From Membranipora membranacea (taxonomy: Eukaryota; Bryozoa; Gymnolaemata; Cheilostomatida; Membraniporidae), in assembly GCA_914767715.1 (NCBI GenBank), contig OU612070.1:18836025-18900024 (forward strand): a stretch of DNA of 64,000 nt. The letters run 5' to 3'. The notes under the pieces were generated by a model. It was not told the origin of the DNA and searched no databases. It saw nothing but the letters and a program-made list of their open reading frames with translations. The position numbers and the translations under genes were made by a program. Positions 45,501 through 58,400 of this stretch are shown piece after piece; position 1 is the first letter of the stretch, and the number at the start of each line of letters is the position of its first letter.

Positions 45501-47985
45501 TGATTGTGTGTCAGTGCTGAAAGACTTGCCCATCTTCTCTGAAAAATTAGTGTGAATCATTTTGTTGAAAGCAGTCAACAAGGCGGGAGCAACATCAGGT
45601 GATCGTTAGTAGATAAACTCGCTGGGCCTTCACTGAGAACTACGGATTTATCTAACTGCATTTCTGGTTACAGATTTCTTGGATAAGTTGAAAAATTCTC
45701 TGGTTCGAGAGTAACATTCAAGTTTTGGAGTTAAGATTTTCAACTGGACTAGTCTATCAAGGTATGAATATTCTTTTACCTGTATCTCACAGTCATGATT
45801 ATACGGTGTATGTTGCTATATTTTATCTCTGTCCTGACACATGGACTTACACATACTTTCCGCAATGTGGGTTGGCAACCTTCACATGCCCTCTTGGACT
45901 TGGAGGGCCATGTTTCGGGATTTTTGTATATTTTTTGGCGAAGTAGGTTGTTGTGGAACATGTACTCAGTGATGCTAAATATAAGACCGACGCCTTTTAG
46001 ATATGTGAAAGTCGAAAACAAACTGTTGCAGCCCTAGCGCTTCTGTAGCTTTCTCAAAATATTTATCATAACTGGTTAAATTGGCAGGTCTAACTTCACT
46101 TCATTTCTTGACTTTTATTCAGGCAAATTCTTCCCTCTAAAAATCATCTTTTTGAAGCAGCTGAGTTAAGGCCCAATTATTGCCTGAGGCTAGCCATGAA
46201 ATTCAGCTTGTCTTTGGTTTTCAAGTGCTAACAAATTGAGTAAAACCCATTGTTGTACCATCACTAATAGCCTTGCTACACACAGCTACAATAACACTAA
46301 GATAATAAAGTGCTTGTTAGTTTTAAAGAATAAATAATTAGTTATGTTATCTTTGCAAGAGATGACTAATTAGTTCATTTAAAACAAGAATAGCTGGTTA
46401 TTTATCTAATACTGGTTGTCCTAAAGGGGGTAAGGAGGTCTAGCCCCTAACCACAACTTGATTTTTGTTATTTTGTGGTGACACATAAGTGTGCCGAGGC
46501 ACTGGGTGGCTGATGCGACTAATTTTGTTGTAAACTGACACCTCTATCTTTCATTCAATGTGATGTTTTGCCGTGCATTCAAACATCTTTATATTTGTAC
46601 TGAGAATGTCCCCAAATTCATTGCTAGTCGAAGCAACATAATGGTATACATTGTGGCAAGGCATTGTGTCCCAGCAAACTCGCTTACACTTGTCCATACC
46701 CCAGAAAAGTAGAGAGGAAAAGTGGGAAAGTTTGTCATTTTGCCAAGCCTTGAATTAGTGAAATTTAATGCTAGATAACATTTTTGACCACTTAACATTA
46801 ATGAACTCCCTCCCAAGCTAGTGAAAATCTGTGCAGCATTAAACAGAACTCTAGATGATATTTACACATTTACACCTTCTGGGAAAAGTCTGAAGTTTGC
46901 TGTAACCAGGGAGGGTGGGAGGGTATATCACACCCTCCCTGCTGTAACCTTCCTCTAAGAACTTTTGGCGGGGATTCCTTGGTACAAGGGAGTCTCAGGC
47001 CACCTTTGATTAGATGACAGCTTGTCATACTGAAGGGTTTCTTCATCCCAAATCTCTCAATTTATCTGGTTTATCTTAAAACAGCTTGAGTTGACAAGCA
47101 GATAAAAAACTCATTCATCTCCAATAACACTTGAGCGTGATTGACTGCTGACTAATTCTCAGATCAAGGAATATTTTTGGGCAAATCATGGCCGAGGTTA
47201 TTATAAATTTACACATTGGCTAATTATTTTCCCTCTTGTCATTCAGCTTAAAAATTGAAGAATTGGCATGCACTCAGTTTTGTTGATTATTTTCTTATGC
47301 GACACACCAATGGTTGAGGCTATCAAAGACAGCTGTTACGCACATACAAGTATGTATGATTTCATGCCCCTCTTGAAGTATTCACATACATCACACATAA
47401 TCCACACGATGCATTTGTTAGCCCCGGACATGTGTATTTTATGGCCATATGGAATACTTAGTTTAATATTTGCCGCTCAACAGACTTATCCTATGTTTAT
47501 TGAAGATTAATATGACCAATTAATGGTGATGATCTTTCAGGTGCTCAGCTATTTTTTGCTCAACACAATTCAACACTTATCCAAAGGCAGATTTCCTAAG
47601 TTATGTAATATGATTAAATTATGTAGCGACTTTCAACAGAGTAGTGTTTCAGCTGTCTCACTGTGGCATCTCAAGCATAGTTACATAGGCACAAATTTGG
47701 GTGTTTGGAAGGTGCCGCGCATCTTAGTTTTGCCTCCCAACCCCCTTGACCCGGGATCACTCCTTACAAATTCAGCTCCGACTAAAACCACTTTACAATC
47801 ACCAAATGTGATACTCAGCCAACAATTACTCTCACTTTCCTCAACAACTTCTTCACAGCATACTGTCAGCGCGGCTGTTTCCATTTAGAGCTCAAGCACC
47901 TCCAATCGGTCTCCTTCGATGCTATCTCCTACAGGAGAGGTATACACCCGAGGGTGCTGGGGGCTGGAACAATCAACAATGAAAG

Positions 47986-48082
47986 CTCCCCCAGTGGGAC
48001 TCGAACCCACAACTCCTGCGGCACTAATCGCCTGGCAGTGAATAGCAAGCGCGCTAACCGATTGCGCCATCTCACCATCCCC
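47986..48082 (-). ncRNA. tRNA-like Pol III unit 1 (tRNA-derived SINE head)
   Basis: On the minus strand, A box TGGCGCAATCGG (48058-48069) and B box GGTTCGAGTCC (47997-48007) are 50 nt apart. There is a D-stem-like GCGC/GCGC and a perfect T-arm GTGGG-TTCGAGT-CCCAC. No 7-bp acceptor stem or clean anticodon stem can be drawn and no TTTT terminator follows, so this is a tRNA-derived repeat rather than a working tRNA gene. Confidence 0.65.
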
Positions 48083-48389
48083 ATAAAAGAATGGGTCGAT
48101 GGCGCTAATTAGATAGCCCGCTATTCACTACTCGGAGTTGTGTTCTCTCATCCCACAGCACATTCCAATCCACCATTGCCACCCTATGAAACACAGCGTA
48201 CGTGTTAGGGTTATTGGCCTTACATGGCCCATTGCTGGGACCCCTTGCAGTAGGTTTAGCTGTCTTTCCAGCTTGTCAGCATGTCTTTCCATGCTGTCAC
48301 ATGTCTTTCCATGAGTCAGTCAGTAGACAAGTACACAGGAGAGGTATACACCCGAGGGTGCTGGGGGCTGGAACAATCAACAATGAAAG

Positions 48390-48486
48390 CTCCCCCAGTG
48401 GGACTCGAACCCACAACTCCTGCGGCACTAATCGCCTGGCAGTGAATAGCAAGCGCGCTAACCGATTGCGCCATCTCACCATCCCC
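48390..48486 (-). ncRNA. tRNA-like Pol III unit 2
   Basis: Identical tRNA-like segment 404 bp downstream of unit 1, with B box at 48401-48411 and A box at 48462-48473. Confidence 0.65.
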
Positions 48487-48793
48487 ATAAAAGAATGGGT
48501 CGATGGCGATAATTAGATAGCCCGCTATTCACTACTCGGAGTTGTGTTCTCTCATCCCACAGCACATTCCAATCCACCATTGCCACCCTATGAAACACAG
48601 CGTACGTGTTAGGGTTATTGGCCTTACATGGCCCATTGCTGGGACCCCTTGCAGTAGGTTTAGCTGTCTTTCCAGCTTGTCAGCATGTCTTTCCATGCTG
48701 TCACATGTCTTTCCATGAGTCAGTCAGTAGACAAGTACACAGGAGAGGTATACACCCGAGGGTGCTGGGGGCTGGAACAATCAACAATGAAAG

Positions 48794-48890
48794 CTCCCCC
48801 AGTGGGACTCGAACCCACAACTCCTGCGGCACTAATCGCCTGGCAGTGAATAGCAAGCGCGCTAACCGATTGCGCCATCTCACCATCCCC
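48794..48890 (-). ncRNA. tRNA-like Pol III unit 3
   Basis: Identical tRNA-like segment 808 bp downstream of unit 1, with B box at 48805-48815 and A box at 48866-48877. Its unit is truncated after the GCAGTAGGTT stretch. Confidence 0.65.
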
Positions 48891-49489
48891 ATAAAAGAAT
48901 GGGTCGATGGCGCTAATTAGATAGCCCGCTATTCACTACTCGGAGTTGTGTTCTCTCATCCCACAGCACATTCCAATCCACCATTGCCACCCTATGAAAC
49001 ACAGCGTACGTGTTAGGGTTATTGGCCTTACATGGCCCATTGCTGGGACCCCTTGCAGTAGGTTATTGTACTGTTATTAGAAATGGTCTTTGGCAGTTCT
49101 GTATGGTATTGAGTTCTTTCTTCACCAGAAACGTGCCAAACACAGCACACCACACACAGTACAGTGCTTGTCCGACTCTCCACAGGACGTGTCCATGCAC
49201 CACAGGAGATGTCTGAGCTTCTAACAAACTTGATCCTTCCTCTTTCTTTCCAAACCAACCAAACAACATGTAGTTGATTTGTAATATGTATATGATGTGT
49301 TTTTTACCATCGAAAATTCATATAGTCTTGTAGTACATATTCTTGTTTTGATGCAGCTACTTTTGTATGGGCTAATTTCTCAAAGCGCTCTTTCCTGACA
49401 CAAATGTACCAGCTAAGATATAAAACACAGAAACCATTTCTTTTTTAGATGTTGTGGAAGAACTGAAATGACCTGATTTCTACGTAATC

Positions 49490-52400
49490 ATGATGTCTGC
49501 CAGATTTACTTCAACAGCTCTTCTTCTCTCAAGCCTTGTCGGAGTTGTGACGTCATTATGTGAGTTTGGAGGCGATATCTGTAACTGGAATACACGTGGA
49601 TTTGAATCGACCCATGTTCAAGGTATGTACAGAACAATTAAATGTTATTCATTACTAAAGCATGATCTCTTCAGTGCTTATGTGGGGAAGGTGAATAGAA
49701 CCTGAATATAATGTAGACTTAGCCAAGGTAAAGTGAGAATATATCTTCAGAACAAGCTATGATTCATCGATGTTTTTTGCTGGTTGATTTCCGAACGGTT
49801 TCTGAGCCTTTAGATTTCATAGAAAAACCCTCTTGTCAAATTTTAGACTGGTATGGACTATGGACTGCCGGTTTTTAGTATCATCACCGTGTGGGCAAAA
49901 GCATCATTTACAAGGTTTAAAAAAGATTGATTAGAAAAGATTGAAGATATAAATTAATGAACAGAACATCCGCTGCCTCTATCATTATTGATTTTGTGTT
50001 TAGGTCAGAAGTTTTCGTCTTAGATTTTCTCATACTCATAAATTATTCAAAACTGCTGACAATTGTTGAGGACATGGAGATAGTGAGGGATCGGATAATA
50101 CTACATCTCTAAGTCAACATTGAAATGTAGAATTATCAAGTTGCTTGTCTACTCTGGTCACTTTGCATATCGGCAGCATCTTAGTTTTTTTTAAGATTTG
50201 TTTTATCTTCAAGAAAAATGGTGACACACACAGGGGTAACTTAAACAAACTAAAAGATCAAAGATCTTACGCCTTACTTATATTTACGTCGTGTTGTGTT
50301 AACGAGTAAGTCACCCCTTTTTTCAAATTTCTAAAATACCTCTCCACTCCTGTTTGGATAAAAGCCCGCCTAAAAGAAGAGCATATTGTAATGGTAGCCT
50401 GCGGATAAGGATATTATGTACACCAGAGTTTAGAGCCGCAATGATGTCATTTATTTGCAATTCCATCTTGATTAGACTCAAGTGCTCCTCATCCACTAAA
50501 TAAAACTTCTGCTAATGAGTTTGTGTTTTGCAGCCTTGATAGTAATCTTACTTTTCTGCCAATATTAATTTACCTCAAATAGCTTCAAAGATGTCATTGA
50601 CTATGAGGCCAACGTGCTGACTCCGACGTCATCTCAGATCACAAAATAGAAAAATGTTAAATTCCTTCAGCGGGACATTTTTAGTTTTTTGAGGAAGCAT
50701 GCCCCTATAAAAGGATAAAAATTTCAGTTCCCGCATCAAAATGAATCGATCAATTCCTGTTTCTTACAGTATTTAAGCTGAATTTTTTGAAGATTTAATT
50801 GGGTCGATAAAGAGAAGGGAAAAGAAATAGAAAACTAATTGTAATAGCAGTATTGCATTATGTGATATCAGTTTTGATTAAAACTGGTAAACTTATGTAT
50901 CCATTCTTATGCTACCCTTATTTATATCTGTCGATACCCTTATTGCAACTCCTTTTATTCTTTCATTTACAGATGCCTCCAATACAACAGCCTTAGTATC
51001 CAATATTCCCTACAGCTATATTCAATCTAAGATGTATGCTAATGTGACCACCCCTCACTGCGAACTCAAAATAGAATATCAGTCTAACCACACAGATTTA
51101 CTGTTACATTATGTGGAAGTGTATTTATCCCATCCTGACTCTTTACCAGAGCAGCTAGAAAAAGCTAGATTGACATATATGAACTCAACAATGAACACCA
51201 CTCTGATCTCTGTACTCTCATCTACTAACGGATCAGGGTAAGAATGATCTATGCTATGCTGGCTAAGTGATTTGTCCCCCCTCCCCTCCTGGGCCAAGTT
51301 TGATCCAGTTTGCCTGCTTTCAGGTTCTTGCTCCCATCCCACTGAAAAGCCCAGGCTGATCAGTGAGGGAAGCATTTCCAAATGCAGCACACTTGGTCTA
51401 AATCCCCCCCCCCCCCTTCTCAAGAACTAAATATTTATAATTAAAGTGCACGACCTATGGATGGAAAGTCTTTTTATGGTCATTTACATGTCATGTACAA
51501 GTTGTTTTTTATTGCTATGGCAACCGTACAAGCATGAATAAAAGTTGAATTTGACATAGAAGGCACCCTTTTTCTGCCAAAATCTACTCTAGGCACTTTG
51601 TTTGAGGTCAAACACCTGGAGATTTCTCCTACATCCTCCCCTCATCTGCCTGACATAGGCATCATTCCATTGTCATAAATCTTAAAATAATAAATAAATG
51701 AATTATTCCTCCCCCATAGCAATTATTACGTGAAACTTAATTCATGGTAATTTGATTTCTTGGCCCATATCTCGAAAAATTATTATAATTTTATGATGAA
51801 GGTTACATATTGAGCTATGGGTCCTTGTGGACTTGCTCCAAAACACTTGGATCTTGGATACGCGTCAAACAAGCTCTTTGATTTCACATTAAAGGCATTA
51901 TGTGTTTTACCGTTTATTCAGTCAGACTCAAAGGCCAAGATTTCTTGGCCTCAGCCCTTTTTAAAAATTGGTAAATTTGTTCGCAATTTTTTTACCCATA
52001 ATGTCTAAGAGTAGAATAACTGGCTTTACCCTGGCTATATAGTATTTTATTTAAATTTTCACTATTTCGGAAAAATGATAGTACTCAAACCATATAAATT
52101 CTGATACAATGATCATGCTCTTTCAAGGATACTGAAAATAGAGATCTGAAAAGCTCCTAGGAACTCCAGTACGTATGTACTTGTTGATCGTTTGTTCTCT
52201 CGTTCCCTCTACTGGTGTAAGTGGAATATCATAAATTGTCAGATTCCACATATTTCCAGGTGTAAGTGTAAAGTTAAGGATCAAGGCTTTGTGTCTACCA
52301 CAACAGACCACATTTCTCGATCACATCCGGCCCTGTTATAAGTTGCCACCACCATCTTTTTGTATCTATTTGTATCAACATCTAACACATTTTTTGATTT

Positions 52401-55400
52401 TTTCAGATGGATGTCGGAGAGTATAGCTTTGGGTAGAACAGTACATCCATTTAAACTAGTACTGTCAGTCAGGCAAGAAGTGACAGATGAACACCTGTAT
52501 GTGGCTGTCAAATCTCTAACATTCAATGACTGTGATCCAGACTGTAAGTGTTAACAACTACATGGATGTCAATCACCAGCCAAATAAAAACTAATAATAA
52601 CAAGTTGAAAGATGTAGCCACATATATCGTTACTCTGTGAGATAGGACAGCCTACCCAAAAGTGGTTGGATTGAAGCATGCCAACACCATTTCCAAAATG
52701 CAATGCTCTTCCAAGGCTCACAAACACATATGTATTCTATTGTATTGTATTCTGTTCCCATAGTTCTCAAGTTGATTGGATCCCTCTGGGAATTTCCTAG
52801 AGTTGAATTGTGGGAAAGTTTAACTTGCTGCATCATAGACTGTCATGCACTATTTGACTATTTGACTTGACAGTGGTTTAAAAAGTTTTATGTCCCAATA
52901 TTGAAAATATATAGGGCCTTCATCCATATTGTATTGCAAAGCTGTTTTGCTTATCAGTCATGCTAGTAAGTTGCAAAAGTTTCCACTATAATTGTATGAA
53001 TTGCATGAGTAAATGCGTGTATTGTTGCCAATTCTGACATCAAATTTGACAAAGTGTTCAGTTTACCTCCCAGGGACTAGGGCTTCTGGTTTGACATTGA
53101 TATATTATTTTGTCAACCTTTGTTACTGTTTGGGGGGTCTTTGCAGTCATGCAAGGCCCGAAATTTGTTTGTAAAGTTAAGATGTTGCCCCTTGTTGCGA
53201 CATCAATCCGATTAAGGATATGAGATAAAATGAGATGTGTACATGCAATCAAAAACAATTAAAGTGCCAATGAACTTCACATTTTGAAATATTCGTGCAA
53301 AGGGTGCTAAAAAAATTGGCGCGATAAACTGCCAACTACAGTTGATGCAATTACCAAACTTCATCCAGTTATCACACAAGCACTTTGGATACTAAGGAAG
53401 ATTCAAACGATTATAACTGCATCATGCTATAGCATCAGTTGAAAGGTGAAAGATTGGCACCAACTTTTACAAACACAAAAAAACCCATTTTTCTCGGTCG
53501 CGCAGATTGAGAAATATCCTCAAATGACTAACCAAATGATGTATCTTGAAATACAGTAGAGTACACATTTTGTGGAATTTATTAATTGCTTACTTATGTA
53601 AGGTTATTGTCTCGGGGTAGAGTTCTCTCACAAGAGTTTGAGCAATCATAGCTAAGTTCCTGGGTTGATTCAATTGAGCTGTAGTGGCCCACCAAATCTT
53701 CAGGACTACTACTCAGGCTAAATAAGCTATATCCTTCTCAGTATCACCCTAACGCCCACCACATTTTGGCATAGACGGCGCAATCTTAAAGTGAACAGGA
53801 CTTGAAAGGAAATCGTAAGTGTATTTGACCCTAACCAACATACAATAGTAGAGATGTCCTTTAATTTTATTTGGTCTTAAAGCCAAAATTTTCAGTGATT
53901 CAAAAATTTTGTAGATGGTCGCCAAATCCGGGTACCTATTCATCCTGGTCGGGATCTTGTGGATATTTTTTCTGATTTTACCTCCCAGCCACCCTTACCA
54001 AAAGAGGAACAAGAGTCACATATCTCAACGACAACTTGCCAGAAAAACCAGTAAAAAACAATAGCTGCTTGGCAATGTTAACCTGATTTCCCTGGTTCAC
54101 CCGGCTCACCAAGTTCACCCGGCTCACCAAGTTCACCCGGCTCACCTGGTTCCCCTAGTTCACCCGGCTCCCCTGGTTCACCTATCTATCCAGATGATGT
54201 TCTTGTTATTACAGTGATAATCCCCCGCCATCAAGGATGTACCATAAGTAACAGTACCTTGTGTCCTGGATGGGAGATTAAGAATCAGAATGAGGATCAG
54301 AGATTCTACTGGACTCCTACTGGTAGGTTTTTGTTTAATGTAAAATTTGTTTAACATTATTATCTTAGGTAAGTTGTTGAGCATACTGTTGATTTACTAT
54401 GCATGGTATACATTTTGTACTGTATTCTTATATTATATTTCCATGCATTAAAAATGAACTGCACTCCTACCTTTAAAGGTTAGGTTGCAGTTAGTTGAAC
54501 CCTCAGGTCTGTAACATAATATTACAGCATTTGTAATCAGTTGCCTTTACCATTAACTTACCAAAACATCCCACAATGCAGTTTCACATGATTAGCCGAA
54601 CTCAAATTCTGTTTGAAAAATAGCCAACCCAAGATAATCTCTTCATTGGTCCACTGATTCTGAATGTGCTGCTCAAGGAACAATATATGTATCTACGTTT
54701 GTATATATATTTGTTTATATTGATATATATATTTGTATATGTATATGTATATGTAAATGTTTATTTGTATATGTATATTTGTTTATATGAATTTGTAGAT
54801 GACTATATTCGCCTAAGCCAGTATATACCTCACACACTAAAGACAGCATTGGAGAGCCCAATTTACCCATACAACTATGGTAGTCAGCAATGCACAGTAA
54901 GTAACAGATTTTGTATTGTCTTCGATTAATAAAATGTACCGAATTGTGCAGATAATAACTCAATTTGTAGCGTATTCTTTTATTCATTCATACTAATGGT
55001 CAGGTATGGGTAGCCAATGTGTTGGCTCTGATATGATTGGCTAGTGGGCATTTTTTCCCACCCACTAGCCAGTCAGAGCCAGTACATTGGCTGGGTAGGG
55101 GGCATTGTGAAGGTCAATGGTATCGGTGGTAGTGTGGATTTATGATGTCAGGTCTTAATAAAACCATAACTGAGTATTAAAGCAATGGTATGTTTGAACC
55201 CTGTTTTGAATATTCTAGACTGAAGCAGAAAACATGTTGTTGTGTTGATTCTTGTCAATTGCCCAATACGGTTTCAGCTGTCTGCTCTCGATGTGAGTGT
55301 GTGTAGTTTTTTCTGCTGACCGTAAAATTATATCAATGATTGTAATGCGCTCAACTCCTTGGTAACTGATCGAAACTAGTATTGAAAGTATTGTACCTTT

Positions 55401-58400
55401 TTATGGGTGGAATGATTTACTAGGTGAATCATCAATAATGTTAACAACCATCTTTACCTAAGCAAAGTCTTCTCGCCATTATTGTTGAACAGAGAACTTT
55501 CTCTGTTGCAGTTGTCCCTCTCGTACAGCGTTGCGGGCTTTTTGGAAAAATATGACGTGCCCAGCGTGTTTGTGAAAGCCTATCATAGATACTATGGCAC
55601 TAAAAATGACGAAAGATACTTCAATGATCCTATTAATTTTGCAATCAAAGACACTAAAGGCTGGAGGAATGCAACCTTCAATATCTCAATGTCCAGCTCT
55701 TTCAACTCCCAAGATGGCAATCACGAAGGGTAAGTCTTTGCAATCCATTTTTAACTCAACTTGGGTTTGATTGTGATCCAATTACTATCATAGAAGAGTA
55801 AAGTATTCGCAGGAGGAAAAGTTCACTATTTCACACAGCCTTGCAGAAGTGAAATTTACCCCTAGCCCTAGCTTACATTTACTGAGCCCCACTGCTGCAC
55901 ATAATCTCCGACCTTAGCCAGCTAAAATTGGTGCTAGCTTCATTATGTCAACTTGCCTAGCTGATCTAGCTAAAATTTACCCAACCTCAATCGATCATAT
56001 TAACTCCCATCTGAACTAGCTCAAATTGGTGATTTTTCGCATTATGTTTCCCCTAGCTCTCCTAGCTCCCCTAGCTTCCCTCTAGCTAAAATTACTTTAT
56101 ATAAACTCTAACTTTAGCTAGCCTAATTTGGTGTGCTAGCTAAACGTGAGTCACTCCAAAACTAGCTAAACTAAACCCTGGCTTACATTTAGACCTCTAG
56201 GGTATGTCTGAGATCACAATAACCTGATATCAAACAGTCATAGGATGGTCCTGTCCTGTTGAAACATACATAGCAAAGTTTATCTGGCACCATATGAACA
56301 GATGAGCACAAGTTTGACGGTTGATTGTTTTGGAAGGCGACAGGTGTTTCTATCTTTTGTTCCCACGAGCTCTTCCAGGCACAGCCAATATTGCTGCTAT
56401 TTCAAGAACCTGAGAGGCCACTTTGAAATTCTGTTTGACATTTTTGCCAACCTGGAATTCAGCAGGTCGAGAGTGCTGTTGCCCTTGGCTGTCCAGCCAG
56501 ATAATCACAATAGTATCTACTCATTTATCATACTATTATTGAGATTACGAATTATGGGATTGTGATAATGAGCATCCCATAATGCAATTCTCTGATAATC
56601 AGGTCAACATGAATTTGAGCTAATTAATCTGTTCTCTTGGTTGTTTCAACTTAGATATGCATTGCGGGAATGAAGTGAACACGCCCTCTATGACGTGTAT
56701 CACTGTCGCTTAGAGAATGAGGGAGTCTTCTACAAGCTCATTTAGCCACGCCAGACTTGGTGGCAATGCACAGTCAACTTGTTGTTGGATTAACTACTTT
56801 GAGATTTTTCTAATGCTCCATGATATCCAAAAAACTAGTGCTGCCTAATGCTGAGAGGTTTATGAACCTGGGTTGGACTATAAACGCTGTGTGACTAAGC
56901 TATGGCAGGTAATATCTCCAGGGTAGACAATATTTCTGATCTAAGGTGTCACAACCTGTCGATAATGTAACATGGAAGGCAATAACACTCTTAGCCAAAG
57001 CTGCTGACAAACATTCCCACATATTTTTATCTCACACAACGAATAATGTAAGATGGGCACGAATAATGTAAGATGGGCACGAAGTAGAGTGTGTGCCAAC
57101 TGCCATGTGTGCAACTTGTCAAACTTAACCTGACATTTCTGGCCAAACAAGCGGACCAGGAGGGTCCCTGATCAAAAATGTTATGTTGTGTATCATTGCT
57201 GAGAGAACAAGGACTGTCTCATAGGAAAATCATTGGAAGTTATATAGATTCTCAGTGAACAATGTTGGAACATGTTATAGCCCAATTGAAGTGTCTAGAG
57301 AAAAGGGTAGGGTTTTAGCTCAAATGACTCGCTCATTCTGACAAGGCCCCTAGAAGTGCTGTACTGGCTGCTTTGCTATGAAAGAATGTTACTGTGAACG
57401 TCATAGACAGAGTTTTGACATAATTCAGATAGAAATACCTACTGATCAGTTATGGGTTGAACAGATCTTGTCCTTGGCTAGATTAGCTAAACCGTTCCGT
57501 TAAGTCAGGTTATCTGCCCCAAGGACTTGCTTAGTCTACAAGATTTAAATGCCTAGCTTGACCCTTTACACTAGCTGATCCAACCAAGGAGTTGTCTCTA
57601 ACTCCTTGATACAACCTGACCCTAAACTTGATTCATTTCACTTCTGTCAAGAGAATTGTAAACAGTAAAAACAGACTAATGACTGTTTTAGCTTTGATTC
57701 CAAAACAATCAGTGAGATAAGGGGTCCGTTTTTAGTCACATAAAGTGATTGTTATGATGGCTGTGGACTTAACAATCCCTAAATTACTGACCAAAAACAG
57801 CCTTACTATACGACTCTTCAGAATCGATAGATTTGTCCTCTCACGTTACGCAATGTACTTTTTTTTCTAGATTTTATGTTCGTCTGGATGTTTATAGCAA
57901 CCCTAGTGCTTCAAAGAACGGTACCGTAAAAGTCAAAGATCTGCAGTTTAGCAGAGATTGCTTCCCACCTCCCAGTGAAAAATCGCCAGGTAAGAAGATA
58001 ATGTGGTTTCTTTCAAACGCATGCCTGTGTAGCAAGTTGGAACTTTAAATATTGTGGTTATAATGTGATAGTTAGCCTGGAACATAAAGCCCCATATAAT
58101 CCCTAAAAGAGTCATAAAAAGAAGTCTTGGAATCCTTTATACATTGGTGCATAAATGTCCTGTTTGATAATCTGTCCTCATTAAAATCATCTAGATCAAG
58201 TCACCCATAATCTGCTGATAAGTGGTCCGATGGGGAGCAACTACAAATACGGGAAGACTTGGTCAAAATTATCCCGTGATCGTTCCATCCCCCATACCGT
58301 AACACAAGGTTTTGATTTGAAGCGATTTTAAATATCGAGAACAAGTAGACTGGTTTTGATTTATCTTCTCTTCAATTAAGAGAGGATAACTTACAGTGGT

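Larger units (their letters stand above)
47931..49066. repeat. 404-bp tRNA-like tandem repeat, 2.8 copies, only in duplication copy 2
   Basis: Units start at 47931, 48335 and 48739; the third stops at about 49066. The full units are nearly identical (one C/A difference seen near 48110/48514). Each carries a tRNA-like segment on the minus strand. The unit tail includes three spaced CATGTCTTTCCATG words. Copy 1 has no array here: CTCCTACTACTG at 11165-11177 is the empty site. A TAC shared by both junctions is the only possible target duplication. Confidence 0.9.
38754..49489. other. Intergenic spacer, copy 2
   Basis: Counterpart of 1914-11587 with no convincing gene. It is longer than copy 1 because of the tRNA-like 404-bp array at 47931-49066. 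AATAAA after the POLE2 stop is at 39496. The LINE-like frame (41540-41806) is further damaged here by a Trp-to-stop change and a 1-nt deletion. Confidence 0.7.

Noticed and set aside
47986-48890. Three functional tRNA genes
   Set aside because: A and B boxes and the T-arm are good, but no acceptor stem or anticodon stem can be drawn and no T-run terminator follows.
48202-48920. Two identical 104-codon frames (48202-48516 and 48606-48920) that could look like a repeated gene
   Set aside because: They are the 404-bp repeat read across its tRNA-like segment. Their minus-strand partners read the A and B boxes as protein.
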